DNA of 64,000 nucleotides, from contig NZ_LT607733.1 of assembly GCF_900091445.1 (NCBI RefSeq), positions 5,545,001 through 5,609,000 of the forward strand, given 5' to 3'. The notes under the pieces are model-generated. The model was not told where the DNA came from. It worked only from the letters and a program-made list of their open reading frames with translations, and made no database searches. A program made the translations under genes and the position numbers. Origin of the DNA: Micromonospora echinofusca (GTDB lineage Bacteria; Actinomycetota; Actinomycetes; Mycobacteriales; Micromonosporaceae). Below, one piece after another: positions 48,730 to 57,233 of this stretch; the stretch's first letter is position 1, and every line of letters begins with the position of its first letter.

Positions 48730-49767
48730 ATGAACGCCGTGACTGGCAGACGAGCGGCCCCCGATCGCGACGACCGTCCCTCCGGCCCCGCGGACGGCGG
48801 TGGGGCGGGGGCGCCGCGCGGCACCCTCGCGCCGCACCCCCGGGTGGTCCCGGCCGCCGCGCCGCCGGAGCCGCCCACCGAGGCCGCCGGCACGGGGTCC
48901 GCGCCGCCGCCCCCCGCGCCCGCCGTGGAGGTGGAGCCCACGACCGGGGCGCCGGTGGACGCCCTGCCGCGCCGGGTCCCGGTCCGCCAGCCGAACCGCT
49001 GGCCCCGCCGCGGGCGTCCGGTCGCCGACGGCACGCCGGACCCCGACGACGGCGGGCGTACGCCGGACGACGCGGGCGGTCGGTCGGCGCCCGCCCGGAA
49101 CGACGCCGGGCGTACGCCGGACGGCGGGGACGGGCCGGACGACGACGGCGCGTACTGGCCGCCGATCGAGCTGGTGCACTGGGACGGCACGCCGATCCGG
49201 GAGGATCCGCCGCACGAGCGGCGACGGTCGACGCGGGACGAGGCCGCGCGGCGGCGGGCACCACGCCGCCCCCGCCCGCCCGATCCGCTGCCGGGGCTGG
49301 CCGCGCTGCTCGCCTTGAGCCTGGTCACGGCGTTCTTCGCGTGGGTCAGCGCCGGCCCGTTCTGGCTGGCGGTGGGGCACGCCACGCGGGGCACGGTCGT
49401 GATCGCCGATTGCACCGGGAGCGGGTTGACGCAGCGCTGCCGGGGCAACTTCGCCCCGGCCGACGAGACGTGGACCGCACACGGCGTACGGGTGAGCGGG
49501 GTGGCCGCGGAGCGCACCGCGACCGGCGCGACGCTGCCGGCCCGGATGACCGGCCCGGGCGGCGGCACCGCGTACGCGGACACCGGCCCGGCCGCGCACC
49601 TGCGCTGGCTGCTCGGCCTGCTGGTGGTGCTGGGCTGCGCCGCCGGGATCGCCCGCTGGACGGGGTCGACCCGGATCGCCGACCCGCGCGCCCGCCGCTG
49701 GGCGGTCACCGGCGCGCTGGCCGGTCCGCTGGTGATCACCGCCGGCTTCCTCGTCGCCGCCTGGTGA
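48730..49767 (+). CDS. Proline-rich membrane protein of unknown function
   Basis: A 345-residue protein. Residues 1-190 are hydrophilic, rich in Pro, Asp, Arg and Gly and probably disordered and cytoplasmic. Three transmembrane helices follow (near 195-215, 295-315, 325-345), with an extracellular part of about 80 residues that contains two cysteines ([11 protein letters not shown]). Not a recognised family. It stands between divergent metG and convergent rsmI, a spot often used by a small membrane protein in actinobacteria. Confidence 0.72.
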   Translation: MNAVTGRRAAPDRDDRPSGPADGGGAGAPRGTLAPHPRVVPAAAPPEPPTEAAGTGSAPPPPAPAVEVEPTTGAPVDALPRRVPVRQPNRWPRRGRPVADGTPDPDDGGRTPDDAGGRSAPARNDAGRTPDGGDGPDDDGAYWPPIELVHWDGTPIREDPPHERRRSTRDEAARRRAPRRPRPPDPLPGLAALLALSLVTAFFAWVSAGPFWLAVGHATRGTVVIADCTGSGLTQRCRGNFAPADETWTAHGVRVSGVAAERTATGATLPARMTGPGGGTAYADTGPAAHLRWLLGLLVVLGCAAGIARWTGSTRIADPRARRWAVTGALAGPLVITAGFLVAAW

Positions 49768-49855
49768 GACCCCGGTCAGACGCCACCGGCACAACGCCGG
49801 GTGCCCGGTCGGGGTGCCGGATGCCCGCGCGGGCGCTGGCGTCCCGCGCGGCTGC

Positions 49856-50695
49856 TCAGGCGTGCACGACGGTGTAGACGTCGCGGCGGCGCAGCGCGTA
49901 CTGGGTGGCGACCTCGGTGATCGCGTCGCGGCGGGACAGGCCGGCGGCCTCGCGGGCGGCGACGGCGGCCCGCAGCGTGTCGTCGTCGGGCCGCTCGGGG
50001 GCCGACTCGGGCGCGCCGGCCACGACGAGGGTGATCTCGCCGCGCGGCTCCCCCTCGCTCGCCCAGTCCGCCAGTTCGCCGAGGGGGCGGCGGACGATCT
50101 CCTCGTACGTCTTGGTCAGCTCGCGGCAGAGCGCGGCCGGCCGGTCGGCGCCGAACGCGGCGGCCAGGTCGGCCAGTGCGGCGGCGATCCGGTGCGGCGC
50201 CTCGAAGAAGACCAGCGTCCGCTCCTCGGCGGCGAGGGCCCGCAGGCGCGACCGGCGGGCTCCGCCGGTGCGCGGCAGGAAGCCCTCGAAGCAGAACCGG
50301 TCGCAGGGCAGGCCGGAGAGGGCCAGGGCGGTGGTGACCGCGCTCGGGCCCGGCGCGGCGGTGACCGGCACGCCGGCGTCCAGGGCGGCGGTGACCAGCC
50401 GGTAGCCCGGGTCGGAGACGCTCGGCATGCCGCCGTCGGTCACCAGGGCCACGACGTAGCCGGCGGAGAGCACGTCGACCAGCTCGGGGGTGCGCCGTTC
50501 CTCGTTGCCCTCGAAGTAGGAGACGATCCGGCCGCCGACGGTGACGTCGAGGTCCCGGGCCAGCCGGGTGAGCCGGCGGGTGTCCTCGGCGGCCACCACG
50601 TCCGCGGCGGCGAGCACCTCGCGGAACCGGGCGGAGGCGTCGGCGGGGTTGCCGAGCGGCGCGCCGAGCAGGACCAGGCGCCCGGTTGCGGACAT
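49856..50695 (-). CDS. rsmI: 16S rRNA (cytidine1402-2'-O)-methyltransferase
   Basis: Methylates C1402 in the decoding centre of 16S rRNA. The 279-residue tetrapyrrole-methylase-fold protein has the family blocks APLGNPAD, AEDTRR, TDGGMPSVSDPG, and the SAM segment APGPSAVTTALALSG. The ATG at 50695 gives the standard start MSATGRLVLLGAPLGN. It is divergent from pmt, a pairing seen across actinobacteria. Confidence 0.95.
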   Translation of the reverse strand: MSATGRLVLLGAPLGNPADASARFREVLAAADVVAAEDTRRLTRLARDLDVTVGGRIVSYFEGNEERRTPELVDVLSAGYVVALVTDGGMPSVSDPGYRLVTAALDAGVPVTAAPGPSAVTTALALSGLPCDRFCFEGFLPRTGGARRSRLRALAAEERTLVFFEAPHRIAAALADLAAAFGADRPAALCRELTKTYEEIVRRPLGELADWASEGEPRGEITLVVAGAPESAPERPDDDTLRAAVAAREAAGLSRRDAITEVATQYALRRRDVYTVVHA

Positions 50696-50776
50696 TTCAC
50701 CCACGAGATGCGACTCCTTCATCGACGACGTTGCCGGTATCGGAGACGACGGGCGCCACCGGGCACCTTCGCAGCC

Positions 50777-50782
50777 TACGAT
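50777..50782 (+). promoter_or_regulatory. -10 box of pmt, leaderless arrangement
   Basis: TACGAT ends six bases before the GTG at 50789, with no Shine-Dalgarno. Confidence 0.45.
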
Positions 50783-50788
50783 CGCCGG

Positions 50789-52522
50789 GTGACGAGTGCG
50801 TCGACAGCACAGAGCGCGGACCAGGCGGAGCCGGATCCCACGGACGGGGGTCCGCCCCAGGGACCGCCGAGCGCGTCCGGCGGGGTTCCCGGCGTGGTCC
50901 GGCGACGGCTGGCCACGGTCGAGGCCGGGCTGGACGGGCGCTCCTGGCTCGCCACGGGCGTGGTCGTCGCGATCGCGGCGATCCTGCGCTTCGTCGGGCT
51001 GAGCCACCCGCCGGGCAAGATCTTCGACGAGACCTACTACGCCCGGGACGCCTGGGGGCTGGTCGACAAGGGCGTCGAGTGGAACTTCAAGGACGGCGGC
51101 CCGTCGTACGTGGTCCATCCGCCGCTGGGCAAGTGGCTGATCGGGCTCGGCGAGTGGGCCTTCGGCTACTCGGACGCCGAGCACGGCATCTCGGTGCCGG
51201 GGCAGCTGATGACGACCGCGCCGGAGTTCGGCTGGCGGGTCTCGGCGGCGCTCGTCGGCACCCTGTCGGTGCTGCTGCTGGTGCGCATCGGCCGGCGCAT
51301 GTTCCGCTCCACCGTGCTCGGCTGCGCCGCCGGCCTGCTGCTCGCCCTGGACGGCTTCCACCTGGTGCTGTCACGCACCGCGCTGCTCGACATCTTCCTG
51401 CTCTTCTTCGTGCTGGCCACCTTCGGCGCCCTGGTGCTCGACCGCGACGCGCGGCGCCGCCGGTGGGCGCGGGCGCTGGAGGCCGGCCTGGACCCGGGCC
51501 GGCCGGGGCGGGCCGGGCGGCCGGCGGGCGGCTGGCGGAACTGGCCGTGGTGGCGGCTCGCCGCCGGCGTCCTGTTCGGCTGCGCCTGCGCGGTGAAGTG
51601 GAGCGCGCTCTACTTCCTGCCCGTCTTCGCGCTGCTGGTGATCCTGTGGGAGGTGGGCGTCCGCCGCTCCGCGGGCGTACGCCGGCCGTGGCGGGACACG
51701 CTCCTCGACGAGGTGCCGTGGCTGGTGCTGGCCGGGGTGCTGCTCGTACTCACCTACGTCGCCACCTGGTCCGGCTGGCTGCTCGGCGACGAGGGCTACT
51801 ACCGGCTGGCCGAGCGCTACCCGAACGCCCCGCTGAGCGACGCCCCGGTGTTCGGCGCGCTCAACAACCTGATCGAGTACCACAAGGCCGCGTACGGCTT
51901 CCACGCCGGCCTCGACGACCCGCACAAGTACCAGTCGTGGCCGTGGCAGTGGCTGCTGCTGGGGCGGCCGGTCGCCTTCTACTGGTCCGGCGACGGGTCC
52001 TGTGGGGCGGCGAGCTGCGCCGCGGAGGTCCTGCTGCTCGGCACTCCCCTGCTCTGGTGGTCGTTCCTGCCGGCCCTGGTGGCGCTGGCCTGGCTGGGCC
52101 TGGCCCGGCGGGACTGGCGGGCGGGGGCGATCCTGCTCGTCGTGGCGGCCGGCCTGCTGCCCTGGTTCTGGTTCGCGCTCGACGGCCGGACGATGTTCTC
52201 CTTCTACACCGCACCGGCGCTGCCGTTCCTGGTGCTGGCGGTGACCTACGTGCTCGGCGCGATCGTCACGCCGGCCGGCCCACCGGGCGCCGCCACCGCG
52301 CAGATCGGCTCCCCGGCCACGGACGCGCAGCCGGGCTCCCCCGCCCCGGGTGGCGAGTCCGACGAGGCGCGGGAGCGCAGGCTCGTCGGCGGGGTGATCG
52401 TCGGGGCGTACGTCCTGCTGGTCGCGCTCTGCTTCGCGTACTTCTATCCGATCTTCGTCGGGAAGCTGCTGCCGTACGCGGAGTGGTCCGCGCGGATGTG
52501 GCTGGACGGCCGCTGGATCTGA
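50789..52522 (+). CDS. pmt: Polyprenol-phosphate-mannose-dependent protein O-mannosyltransferase
   Basis: Transfers mannose from polyprenol phosphate to Ser/Thr of secreted proteins. The 577-residue GT39 enzyme has about ten transmembrane helices. The Asp-Glu pair in the first loop (GKIFDETYYARDAW) is the catalytic motif, followed by VHPPLGKWLI and the later SYLFYT-like segment FSFYTAPALPFL. The N-terminal 45 residues are hydrophilic and Pro/Ser rich. A Gly/Ala/Ser-rich insert (about 505-535) precedes the last helix. The GTG at 50789 appears leaderless. Divergent from rsmI. Confidence 0.93.
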   Translation: MTSASTAQSADQAEPDPTDGGPPQGPPSASGGVPGVVRRRLATVEAGLDGRSWLATGVVVAIAAILRFVGLSHPPGKIFDETYYARDAWGLVDKGVEWNFKDGGPSYVVHPPLGKWLIGLGEWAFGYSDAEHGISVPGQLMTTAPEFGWRVSAALVGTLSVLLLVRIGRRMFRSTVLGCAAGLLLALDGFHLVLSRTALLDIFLLFFVLATFGALVLDRDARRRRWARALEAGLDPGRPGRAGRPAGGWRNWPWWRLAAGVLFGCACAVKWSALYFLPVFALLVILWEVGVRRSAGVRRPWRDTLLDEVPWLVLAGVLLVLTYVATWSGWLLGDEGYYRLAERYPNAPLSDAPVFGALNNLIEYHKAAYGFHAGLDDPHKYQSWPWQWLLLGRPVAFYWSGDGSCGAASCAAEVLLLGTPLLWWSFLPALVALAWLGLARRDWRAGAILLVVAAGLLPWFWFALDGRTMFSFYTAPALPFLVLAVTYVLGAIVTPAGPPGAATAQIGSPATDAQPGSPAPGGESDEARERRLVGGVIVGAYVLLVALCFAYFYPIFVGKLLPYAEWSARMWLDGRWI

Positions 52523-52574
52523 CGGCACGGCACGGCACCCGTCGCCGCCGCGAGCGGCGCGGCGGGCGCACGGA

Positions 52575-52610
52575 GAACGGGCCCGCACGCGGTGGCGTGC
52601 GGGCCCGTTC
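52575..52610 (+). terminator. Hairpin terminator of pmt
   Basis: Perfect 16-bp stem (52575-52590 with 52595-52610) and 4-base loop, about 50 bases after the pmt stop. No T-run. Confidence 0.8.
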
Positions 52611-52619
52611 GACGTATAA

Positions 52620-52667
52620 GCGCGCCCCGATCGCCTGCCACGGGGGAAGCGGGCGATTGGGGCGCGC
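52620..52667. terminator. Second hairpin downstream of pmt
   Basis: Sixteen-base arms (52620-52635 and 52652-52667) with one G-T mismatch and a 16-base loop, just after the first hairpin. The pair may be a tandem terminator. Confidence 0.6.
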
Positions 52668-52978
52668 ATCAAGAGCTTAACCACCCCGTACCACTGGCAC
52701 AACGGGTCGACTTCGGTCAGATTTCCGACCGACGTGACACCGAACGGATGGTTTACATCCGGCATCTTACGGTCCGTCATCCTGCGCAAACGGTACGGAT
52801 CGACGCCGTCGGCGGGTCCGGCATCTGCCACATTTTGCCGGTGACGGGATTCCCAGCAGTCGCGAGTTCCCGTAACGTATCGACAGATTTGGTTCTCCGG
52901 CCATCTCGGGTCCGGTCCGCCGGCACCCCGGCCGGTTGCACTGTGGGCCAACCCCCGATCGATCGGACGGAGTTCGCG
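52668..52978 (+). other. Gap before the secreted nuclease gene
   Basis: About 310 bases of lower GC without a gene I can support. It contains a candidate promoter for the nuclease. A minus-strand open frame crosses it but lacks coding bias. Confidence 0.5.
52850..52878 (+). promoter_or_regulatory. Candidate promoter of the nuclease gene
   Basis: TTCCCA (52850-52855), 17 bases, TAACGT (52873-52878). The leader would be about 95 bases. Confidence 0.35.
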
Positions 52979-53632
52979 ATGACCCGTACCCTCCGCTGGG
53001 CAGGCGGCCTGCTGGCCACCGTCACCGCCGCCACCCTCGGACTGTCCGCCCCCGCCCAGGCGGCCACCGTCTCGGTGCCGTTGCGCACCCTCGTCGCCGA
53101 CCTGCCGGTGGCCGCCGAGAGCCGCACCGGCTACTCCCGGAGTCTCTTCCCACACTGGACCGACGCGGACTCGGACGGCTGCAACACCCGGTACGAGGTA
53201 CTGATCGCCGAGGCCACCACCCGCCCCACCGTCGGCTCCGGCTGCCAACTGACCGGCGGGCGCTGGCGCTCCTACTACGACGGCGCCTACTGGACCAACC
53301 CGTCCGATCTCGACATCGACCACATGGTCCCGCTGGCCGAGGCGTGGGACTCGGGCGCCCGGAACTGGACCACGTCGCGGCGACAGGCGTTCGCCAACGA
53401 CCTCGGCGACGTCCGATCGCTGGTCGCGGTGACCGACAACGTCAACCAGGCCAAGGGCGACCAGGACCCGGCGACCTGGCTGCCGACCAACGAGAAGTGC
53501 CGCTACGTCGGCGAGTGGGTCGCGGTGAAGACCCGGTGGCGGCTGAGCGTGGACAGCGCCGAGAAGAGCGCGCTGACCAGCCGGGCGAGTTCCTGCACGA
53601 ACATCACGCTCACGGTGACGCACGCGTACTGA
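52979..53632 (+). CDS. Secreted HNH-family nuclease (DUF1524-like)
   Basis: An exported endonuclease of 217 residues. The signal peptide ends near PAQAA (about residue 29). The active-site region is DIDHMVPLAEAW (112-123) with His115, followed by NDLGDVRSLVAVTDNVNQAK, which supplies the Asn and Lys of the HNH beta-beta-alpha metal fold. Four cysteines (68, 89 and two in the C-terminal part) could form disulfides. The ATG follows CGGAG by seven bases. Such enzymes scavenge DNA or degrade competitors' nucleic acid; no immunity gene is seen next to it. Confidence 0.87.
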   Translation: MTRTLRWAGGLLATVTAATLGLSAPAQAATVSVPLRTLVADLPVAAESRTGYSRSLFPHWTDADSDGCNTRYEVLIAEATTRPTVGSGCQLTGGRWRSYYDGAYWTNPSDLDIDHMVPLAEAWDSGARNWTTSRRQAFANDLGDVRSLVAVTDNVNQAKGDQDPATWLPTNEKCRYVGEWVAVKTRWRLSVDSAEKSALTSRASSCTNITLTVTHAY

Positions 53633-53639
53633 TCGCCGG

Positions 53640-53675
53640 GCGCCCCGGGGCGGCCGACCGGCCGCTCCGGGGCGC
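53640..53675. terminator. Bidirectional hairpin between convergent genes
   Basis: Sixteen-base arms with one G-T pair (53640-53655 and 53660-53675) and a 4-base loop, between the ends of the nuclease and the small cysteine-containing protein gene. Confidence 0.8.
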
Positions 53676-53678
53676 TGG

Positions 53679-53948
53679 TCAGAAGACCCGGGGAGTGCGG
53701 GGCAGCCAGCCGATGAAGCGGTCCTGAAGGGACGCCCCGGGCGTAGCCGGCAGGTCCTGCGCCGCAGCCGCGAGGCAGGACCCCAGGTAGACGCTGAGCA
53801 TGGCCCGGTCCGTCCGGTACTCCTCCAGCAGCCGGGACCGCTTGACCACGCACGGCCAGTCGGCGCCGCAGGTGCCGCAGGTCCAGCCGGGTGCCAGTGG
53901 GGCGTGCTCGTCCGATCCGGACGCCGAGGACTCCGCACCACCGGTCAT
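53679..53948 (-). CDS. Small cysteine-containing protein of unknown function
   Basis: An 89-residue soluble protein. It has the motif WTCGTCGADWPC, with three cysteines that may bind a metal, followed by a helical region (RSRLLEEYRTDRAMLSVYLG). Short actinobacterial proteins with this CxxC-WPC pattern are known, but no function is assigned to them. The ATG at 53948 follows GAGGGAG. It may belong with no neighbour; the gene behind it on the plus strand is divergent. Confidence 0.72.
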   Translation of the reverse strand: MTGGAESSASGSDEHAPLAPGWTCGTCGADWPCVVKRSRLLEEYRTDRAMLSVYLGSCLAAAAQDLPATPGASLQDRFIGWLPRTPRVF

Positions 53949-54203
53949 CGCACTCCCTCTCCCGTTCGCCTGACGGTCCGCTCCGGGCGGCCGCCGTCGA
54001 CGGTGGATGACGATCGTCCCCCGGCGACGCCCTGTCAGCGCCGCAGGACGCTCCGGCGTTACGCGGTGCGGTACGTTCACCAGTCATGGCCCTCGCGACG
54101 CCGACCGTGGACCGGGCGCCGGCCCGCCGGTGCGGTCGACACCTGCCGCACCGGCCTCCCGCCGGGCCCGCCGTCCGACAGGCGTACCCGTCGGGAGGCG
54201 GCG

Positions 54204-54860
54204 ATGCGTGACCTGCTGCCGCCGGCCGTGGCGGTGGCCGTGGCCGGGCCGTCGGACTGGACGGGCGAGCTGCTGCCGGCCGAGCGGGCCTGCCTCAGCG
54301 ATCGCGCCGTGCAGAGCCGCCGCCGCGACTTCACCGCCGGAAGGGTCTGCGCCCGGCGGGCGATGGCCGCCCTCGGCGTGCCCCCGGTCGCGGTGCCGTC
54401 GGCCGCCGACCGGTCACCGGTCTGGCCGGCCGGCGTGGTCGGCGCCATCACCCACACCGCCGGCTACTGCGCGGCAGTCGCGGCCCGCGCCGACGAGATC
54501 CGGTCGGTCGGCATCGACGCCGAGGGGCACCGCGAGCTCAACGCGGGCGTACGCCGGCTGGTCTGCCTGCCCGAGGAGGAGGACCGGTGCGCCCGCCTGC
54601 CGGCGGGGACCTCCTGGCCGGCGGTGGTGTTCAGCGTCAAGGAGACGGTCTACAAGGTGTGGCACCCGCTCGTCGGCACGTGGCTGGACTTCCACGACGC
54701 CCTGGTGGAGCTCGACCCGGACGCCGGCACGTTCACGGCCCGCATCGCGCCGGCGCGGCGCGACGCCGCCCCCGTGCCCGACCCGCCCGCGCTGGTCACG
54801 GGCCGCTTCAGCATCGACGAGGCCCTGGTGCGCACCGCCGCCGTGCTGCTGCCCCGCTGA
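54204..54860 (+). CDS. 4'-phosphopantetheinyl transferase (EntD/Sfp class)
   Basis: Transfers phosphopantetheine from CoA to carrier proteins of polyketide, peptide or siderophore synthesis. The 218-residue enzyme has the Mg-binding GIDAE (Asp105, Glu107) and FSVKETVYKVW with Glu147 and Lys151. The N-terminal part RDFTAGRVCARRAMAALG is typical of EntD-like enzymes. The ATG at 54204 follows GGGAGG. No synthase genes are in the window, so it probably serves carriers encoded elsewhere. Confidence 0.92.
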   Translation: MRDLLPPAVAVAVAGPSDWTGELLPAERACLSDRAVQSRRRDFTAGRVCARRAMAALGVPPVAVPSAADRSPVWPAGVVGAITHTAGYCAAVAARADEIRSVGIDAEGHRELNAGVRRLVCLPEEEDRCARLPAGTSWPAVVFSVKETVYKVWHPLVGTWLDFHDALVELDPDAGTFTARIAPARRDAAPVPDPPALVTGRFSIDEALVRTAAVLLPR

Positions 54861-54999
54861 GCCGCACACGGCACGTCGGGGCGGGCGTGACCGAACAGGG
54901 GACGGCGCGGCGCCGGCGGAGACGCGAAGATGGTCCGTTGTCCGCGCACGGTAGCGTCAGCCGCGTTTGCCGTCGTCGTCAGGTGTGCCTAGGAGTACG

Positions 55000-56136
55000 G
55001 TGAGTCACCCCCCGCCCCCTTACGGGCCTCAGGATCCGAACCAACCGAACCCGGAGCAGCAGCCGCAGCCGTACCCGCCGGCCCCGATGCCGCAGTTCCC
55101 CGCCGAACAGGGCGGCCACCCGCCCCAGCCGCCGACCTCCGGCGCACCGCAGACCACGGGCGATCCGTGGGCCCCGCTCCCGCCCGTGCCGCCGCAGCAG
55201 CCGGCCGGCGACCAGTGGGGTGCCCCGCAGCCACCCGTCTCCGGGGCGCCCCAGCCCCCGGTGTCGGGCGCGCCCGGCGAGCCGTGGGCGCCGCCGCCGG
55301 TCTCCGGGGCACCGCACCAGCCGGTCTCCGGCATGCCGCCGCCGGTCTCCGGGGCGCCGGGCGAGCCGTGGGCCGCCCCGCACCAGCCGACCTCCGGCAC
55401 GCCGTACCCGCCGGTGTCCGGCACGCCCGGCTACCCGGCCGGTGGCCCCGGTTACCCGCCGCCCGGTGCACCCGGTTATCCGCCGCCCGGTGGGCCCGGC
55501 TACCCGCCCGGCGCACCCGGTTACCCGCTCGGAGCGCCGCACCCGGTGGCGCCGCCGAAGAAGAACAACACCGTCCTGATCGTCGTGGTCGTGGTGGCCG
55601 TGCTGGCCCTGCTCTGCTGCATCGGTGGCGTCGTCGCGCTCATCGCCGGCGCCAACAAGGCCGCGAACGACCTGGAGAGGGCCGCCCCGAGAATCACGCT
55701 TCAGCCGGACGGCCCCGCCCCGTCGGCGAGGAGCGGCGAGAACTTCAACCTGAGGCCCGGCGCCACCCTGGTGGTCGCCGACGACGAGGGCACCCTCGAG
55801 ATCACGGTCACCCGGTTCACCACGGAGACCAAGGGCTGCCGCTCGTACGCGCCGGACCCGGACAAGGGCATGTACCTGATCGCCCACGTCGACGCGACGG
55901 TGACCAAGGGCAGGAGTTCCATCAACCCGTTCTACTTCGAGTGGGTGGCCGCCAACGGCACCAAGACCAACGGCCTGGCGAGCGCGCTCTCCGGCTGCGG
56001 TGACCTGCTGGGCTCCGGCAACAACCTGCCTCAGGGCAGCAAGCGGGCCGGCACGGTGGTGTTCAACGTGGCCGACAAGAACGGCACGCTCGAGTACCGG
56101 CACAGGTTCAAGACCGCCGGCTCCTGGCGGCCGTGA
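55000..56136 (+). CDS. Membrane-anchored DUF4352-like protein with long proline-rich repeats
   Basis: A 378-residue protein. Residues 1-190 are cytoplasmic, low-complexity and repetitive: many copies of PVSGAP/PTSGAP, then PGYPPPGAPGYPPPG-type units. One transmembrane helix (about 195-220, NTVLIVVVVVAVLALLCC) is followed by an extracellular domain of about 150 residues like DUF4352/immunoglobulin-like lipoproteins (TLEITVTRFTTETKGC, MYLIAHVDATVTKG). The GTG at 55000 has AGGAG upstream. Function unknown; the repeat region likely varies in copy number between strains. Confidence 0.8.
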   Translation: MSHPPPPYGPQDPNQPNPEQQPQPYPPAPMPQFPAEQGGHPPQPPTSGAPQTTGDPWAPLPPVPPQQPAGDQWGAPQPPVSGAPQPPVSGAPGEPWAPPPVSGAPHQPVSGMPPPVSGAPGEPWAAPHQPTSGTPYPPVSGTPGYPAGGPGYPPPGAPGYPPPGGPGYPPGAPGYPLGAPHPVAPPKKNNTVLIVVVVVAVLALLCCIGGVVALIAGANKAANDLERAAPRITLQPDGPAPSARSGENFNLRPGATLVVADDEGTLEITVTRFTTETKGCRSYAPDPDKGMYLIAHVDATVTKGRSSINPFYFEWVAANGTKTNGLASALSGCGDLLGSGNNLPQGSKRAGTVVFNVADKNGTLEYRHRFKTAGSWRP

Positions 56137-56151
56137 CCCGCGGCTCGTGAC

Positions 56152-56182
56152 GGGAGGCCGGTCCCTCGGGGCCGGCCTCCCG
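56152..56182. terminator. Bidirectional hairpin between convergent genes
   Basis: GGGAGGCCGG (56152-56161) pairs with CCGGCCTCCC (56172-56181), with the small stem TCCC/GGG(G) in its loop. Between the DUF4352-like gene and the opposite-strand gene. Confidence 0.7.
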
Positions 56183-56249
56183 CGCATCTTCCGTCCGCCG
56201 GCCTTCCCCGCCTGGTCGGGTCCACCGGCCACCGTCACGTCGGCCGGCC

Positions 56250-56283
56250 CACGGATCGCGGCGGTGCACGGATCGCGGCGGTG
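56250..56283. repeat. Tandem 17-base duplication
   Basis: CACGGATCGCGGCGGTG occurs twice in direct tandem (56250-56266 and 56267-56283), just beyond the stop of the minus-strand gene. Probably replication slippage. Confidence 0.75.
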
Positions 56284-56288
56284 CACGG

Positions 56289-56969
56289 TCAGCGGCCCTG
56301 CTCCAGCAGACCCGCGACCGTGATCAACGGGGTCACCAGCGACGGCAGCAGGGCGGGATCGTCCAACCGGCCGCCCCGGTAGGTGATCAGCTCCGCCGCC
56401 CGTACGCTCCAGCTCGGCACCGCCCCGGCGAGGTGTGCGGCGATCAGGGTCGGCCCGACCAGCGCCTGCTGCCCCGGCGCCGCCGCTGCCACCCGCCACT
56501 GCCGGTCGAACTCCTCGTGCCCGGTGGCATAGGTGTCGCTGCCGAACAACGCGCGGCCCAGCTTCGAGAAGGCGTGCCGCGGCGCGACCGCCAGCGTGGG
56601 GAACTCCCGTCGCAGCCACACCGAGCTGACGACGTACGTGTGGGTCTGCGAGCTGGTCGTCTGGTTGCCGTCGGCGCCGGTCGAGCTGTGCGTCTCGGTG
56701 TACGCGTACTCGGCCACGCAGACGGGTCGGCCCTGGAGCGTCCCGGTCAGCGCGAACCGCACGCCCCGGCGGTTGCGCCCCGGTACGCGGTCCGTCCAGG
56801 TGAGCTGGGGCCGCTCGACGAAGGTCCAGCCGTACCGGGCGGCCCACTGTCGCCAGCGTTCCCGCCGCTCCCGCTCCTGCCGGTGGGTCGTCACGACCAG
56901 CGCGACGATGCCCACACCGATGAGGAGGGCGACGGCCACGCAGCCGCCCATCCAGAACACGCTCCCCAT
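56289..56969 (-). CDS. Membrane-anchored protein of unknown function
   Basis: A 226-residue protein. One N-terminal transmembrane helix (about 5-28, MGGCVAVALLIGVGIVALVV) is followed by a basic stretch (RQERERRERWRQWAARYGW) and a soluble domain with YAYTETHSST and a C-terminal region of helices. The shape resembles actinobacterial DUF3137-like or similar hypothetical proteins; I cannot assign a family. The ATG at 56969 has GTGGAGCGG directly upstream. Convergent with the DUF4352-like gene. Confidence 0.7.
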   Translation of the reverse strand: MGSVFWMGGCVAVALLIGVGIVALVVTTHRQERERRERWRQWAARYGWTFVERPQLTWTDRVPGRNRRGVRFALTGTLQGRPVCVAEYAYTETHSSTGADGNQTTSSQTHTYVVSSVWLRREFPTLAVAPRHAFSKLGRALFGSDTYATGHEEFDRQWRVAAAAPGQQALVGPTLIAAHLAGAVPSWSVRAAELITYRGGRLDDPALLPSLVTPLITVAGLLEQGR

Positions 56970-57233
56970 CCGCTCCACGGGCGGCAGCGTAGTGACCGGC
57001 CGCACGCCCGCCGGCGTCCGGGACGGTCGCGGCTGCCGGATCCCGGTACGGGGTTCCCTCGACGCCACGCCTCGCGGGCGTCACCCGGTGTCGCGTCGAC
57101 CCCTGTCGACCCATTGATCCCACCCCAGACGTCGGTGGATCGATTGATCCCCATCTGGCGCGCTGCTTAGCTCCCGGGGGCACCGTCGACCACGGCGATG
57201 CCGATTTCTGCCGACATACCAGGAAGCGATCCC

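Noticed and set aside
52668..52978. Minus-strand frame through the gap before the nuclease
   Set aside because: It runs on through the pmt terminator hairpins and opposite pmt; no start signal or conserved motif was seen.
57069..57233. Possible cyclic di-AMP riboswitch before the M23-like gene
   Set aside because: Cell-wall hydrolase genes of actinobacteria often carry one, but I could not find the conserved elements; only a direct repeat is present.
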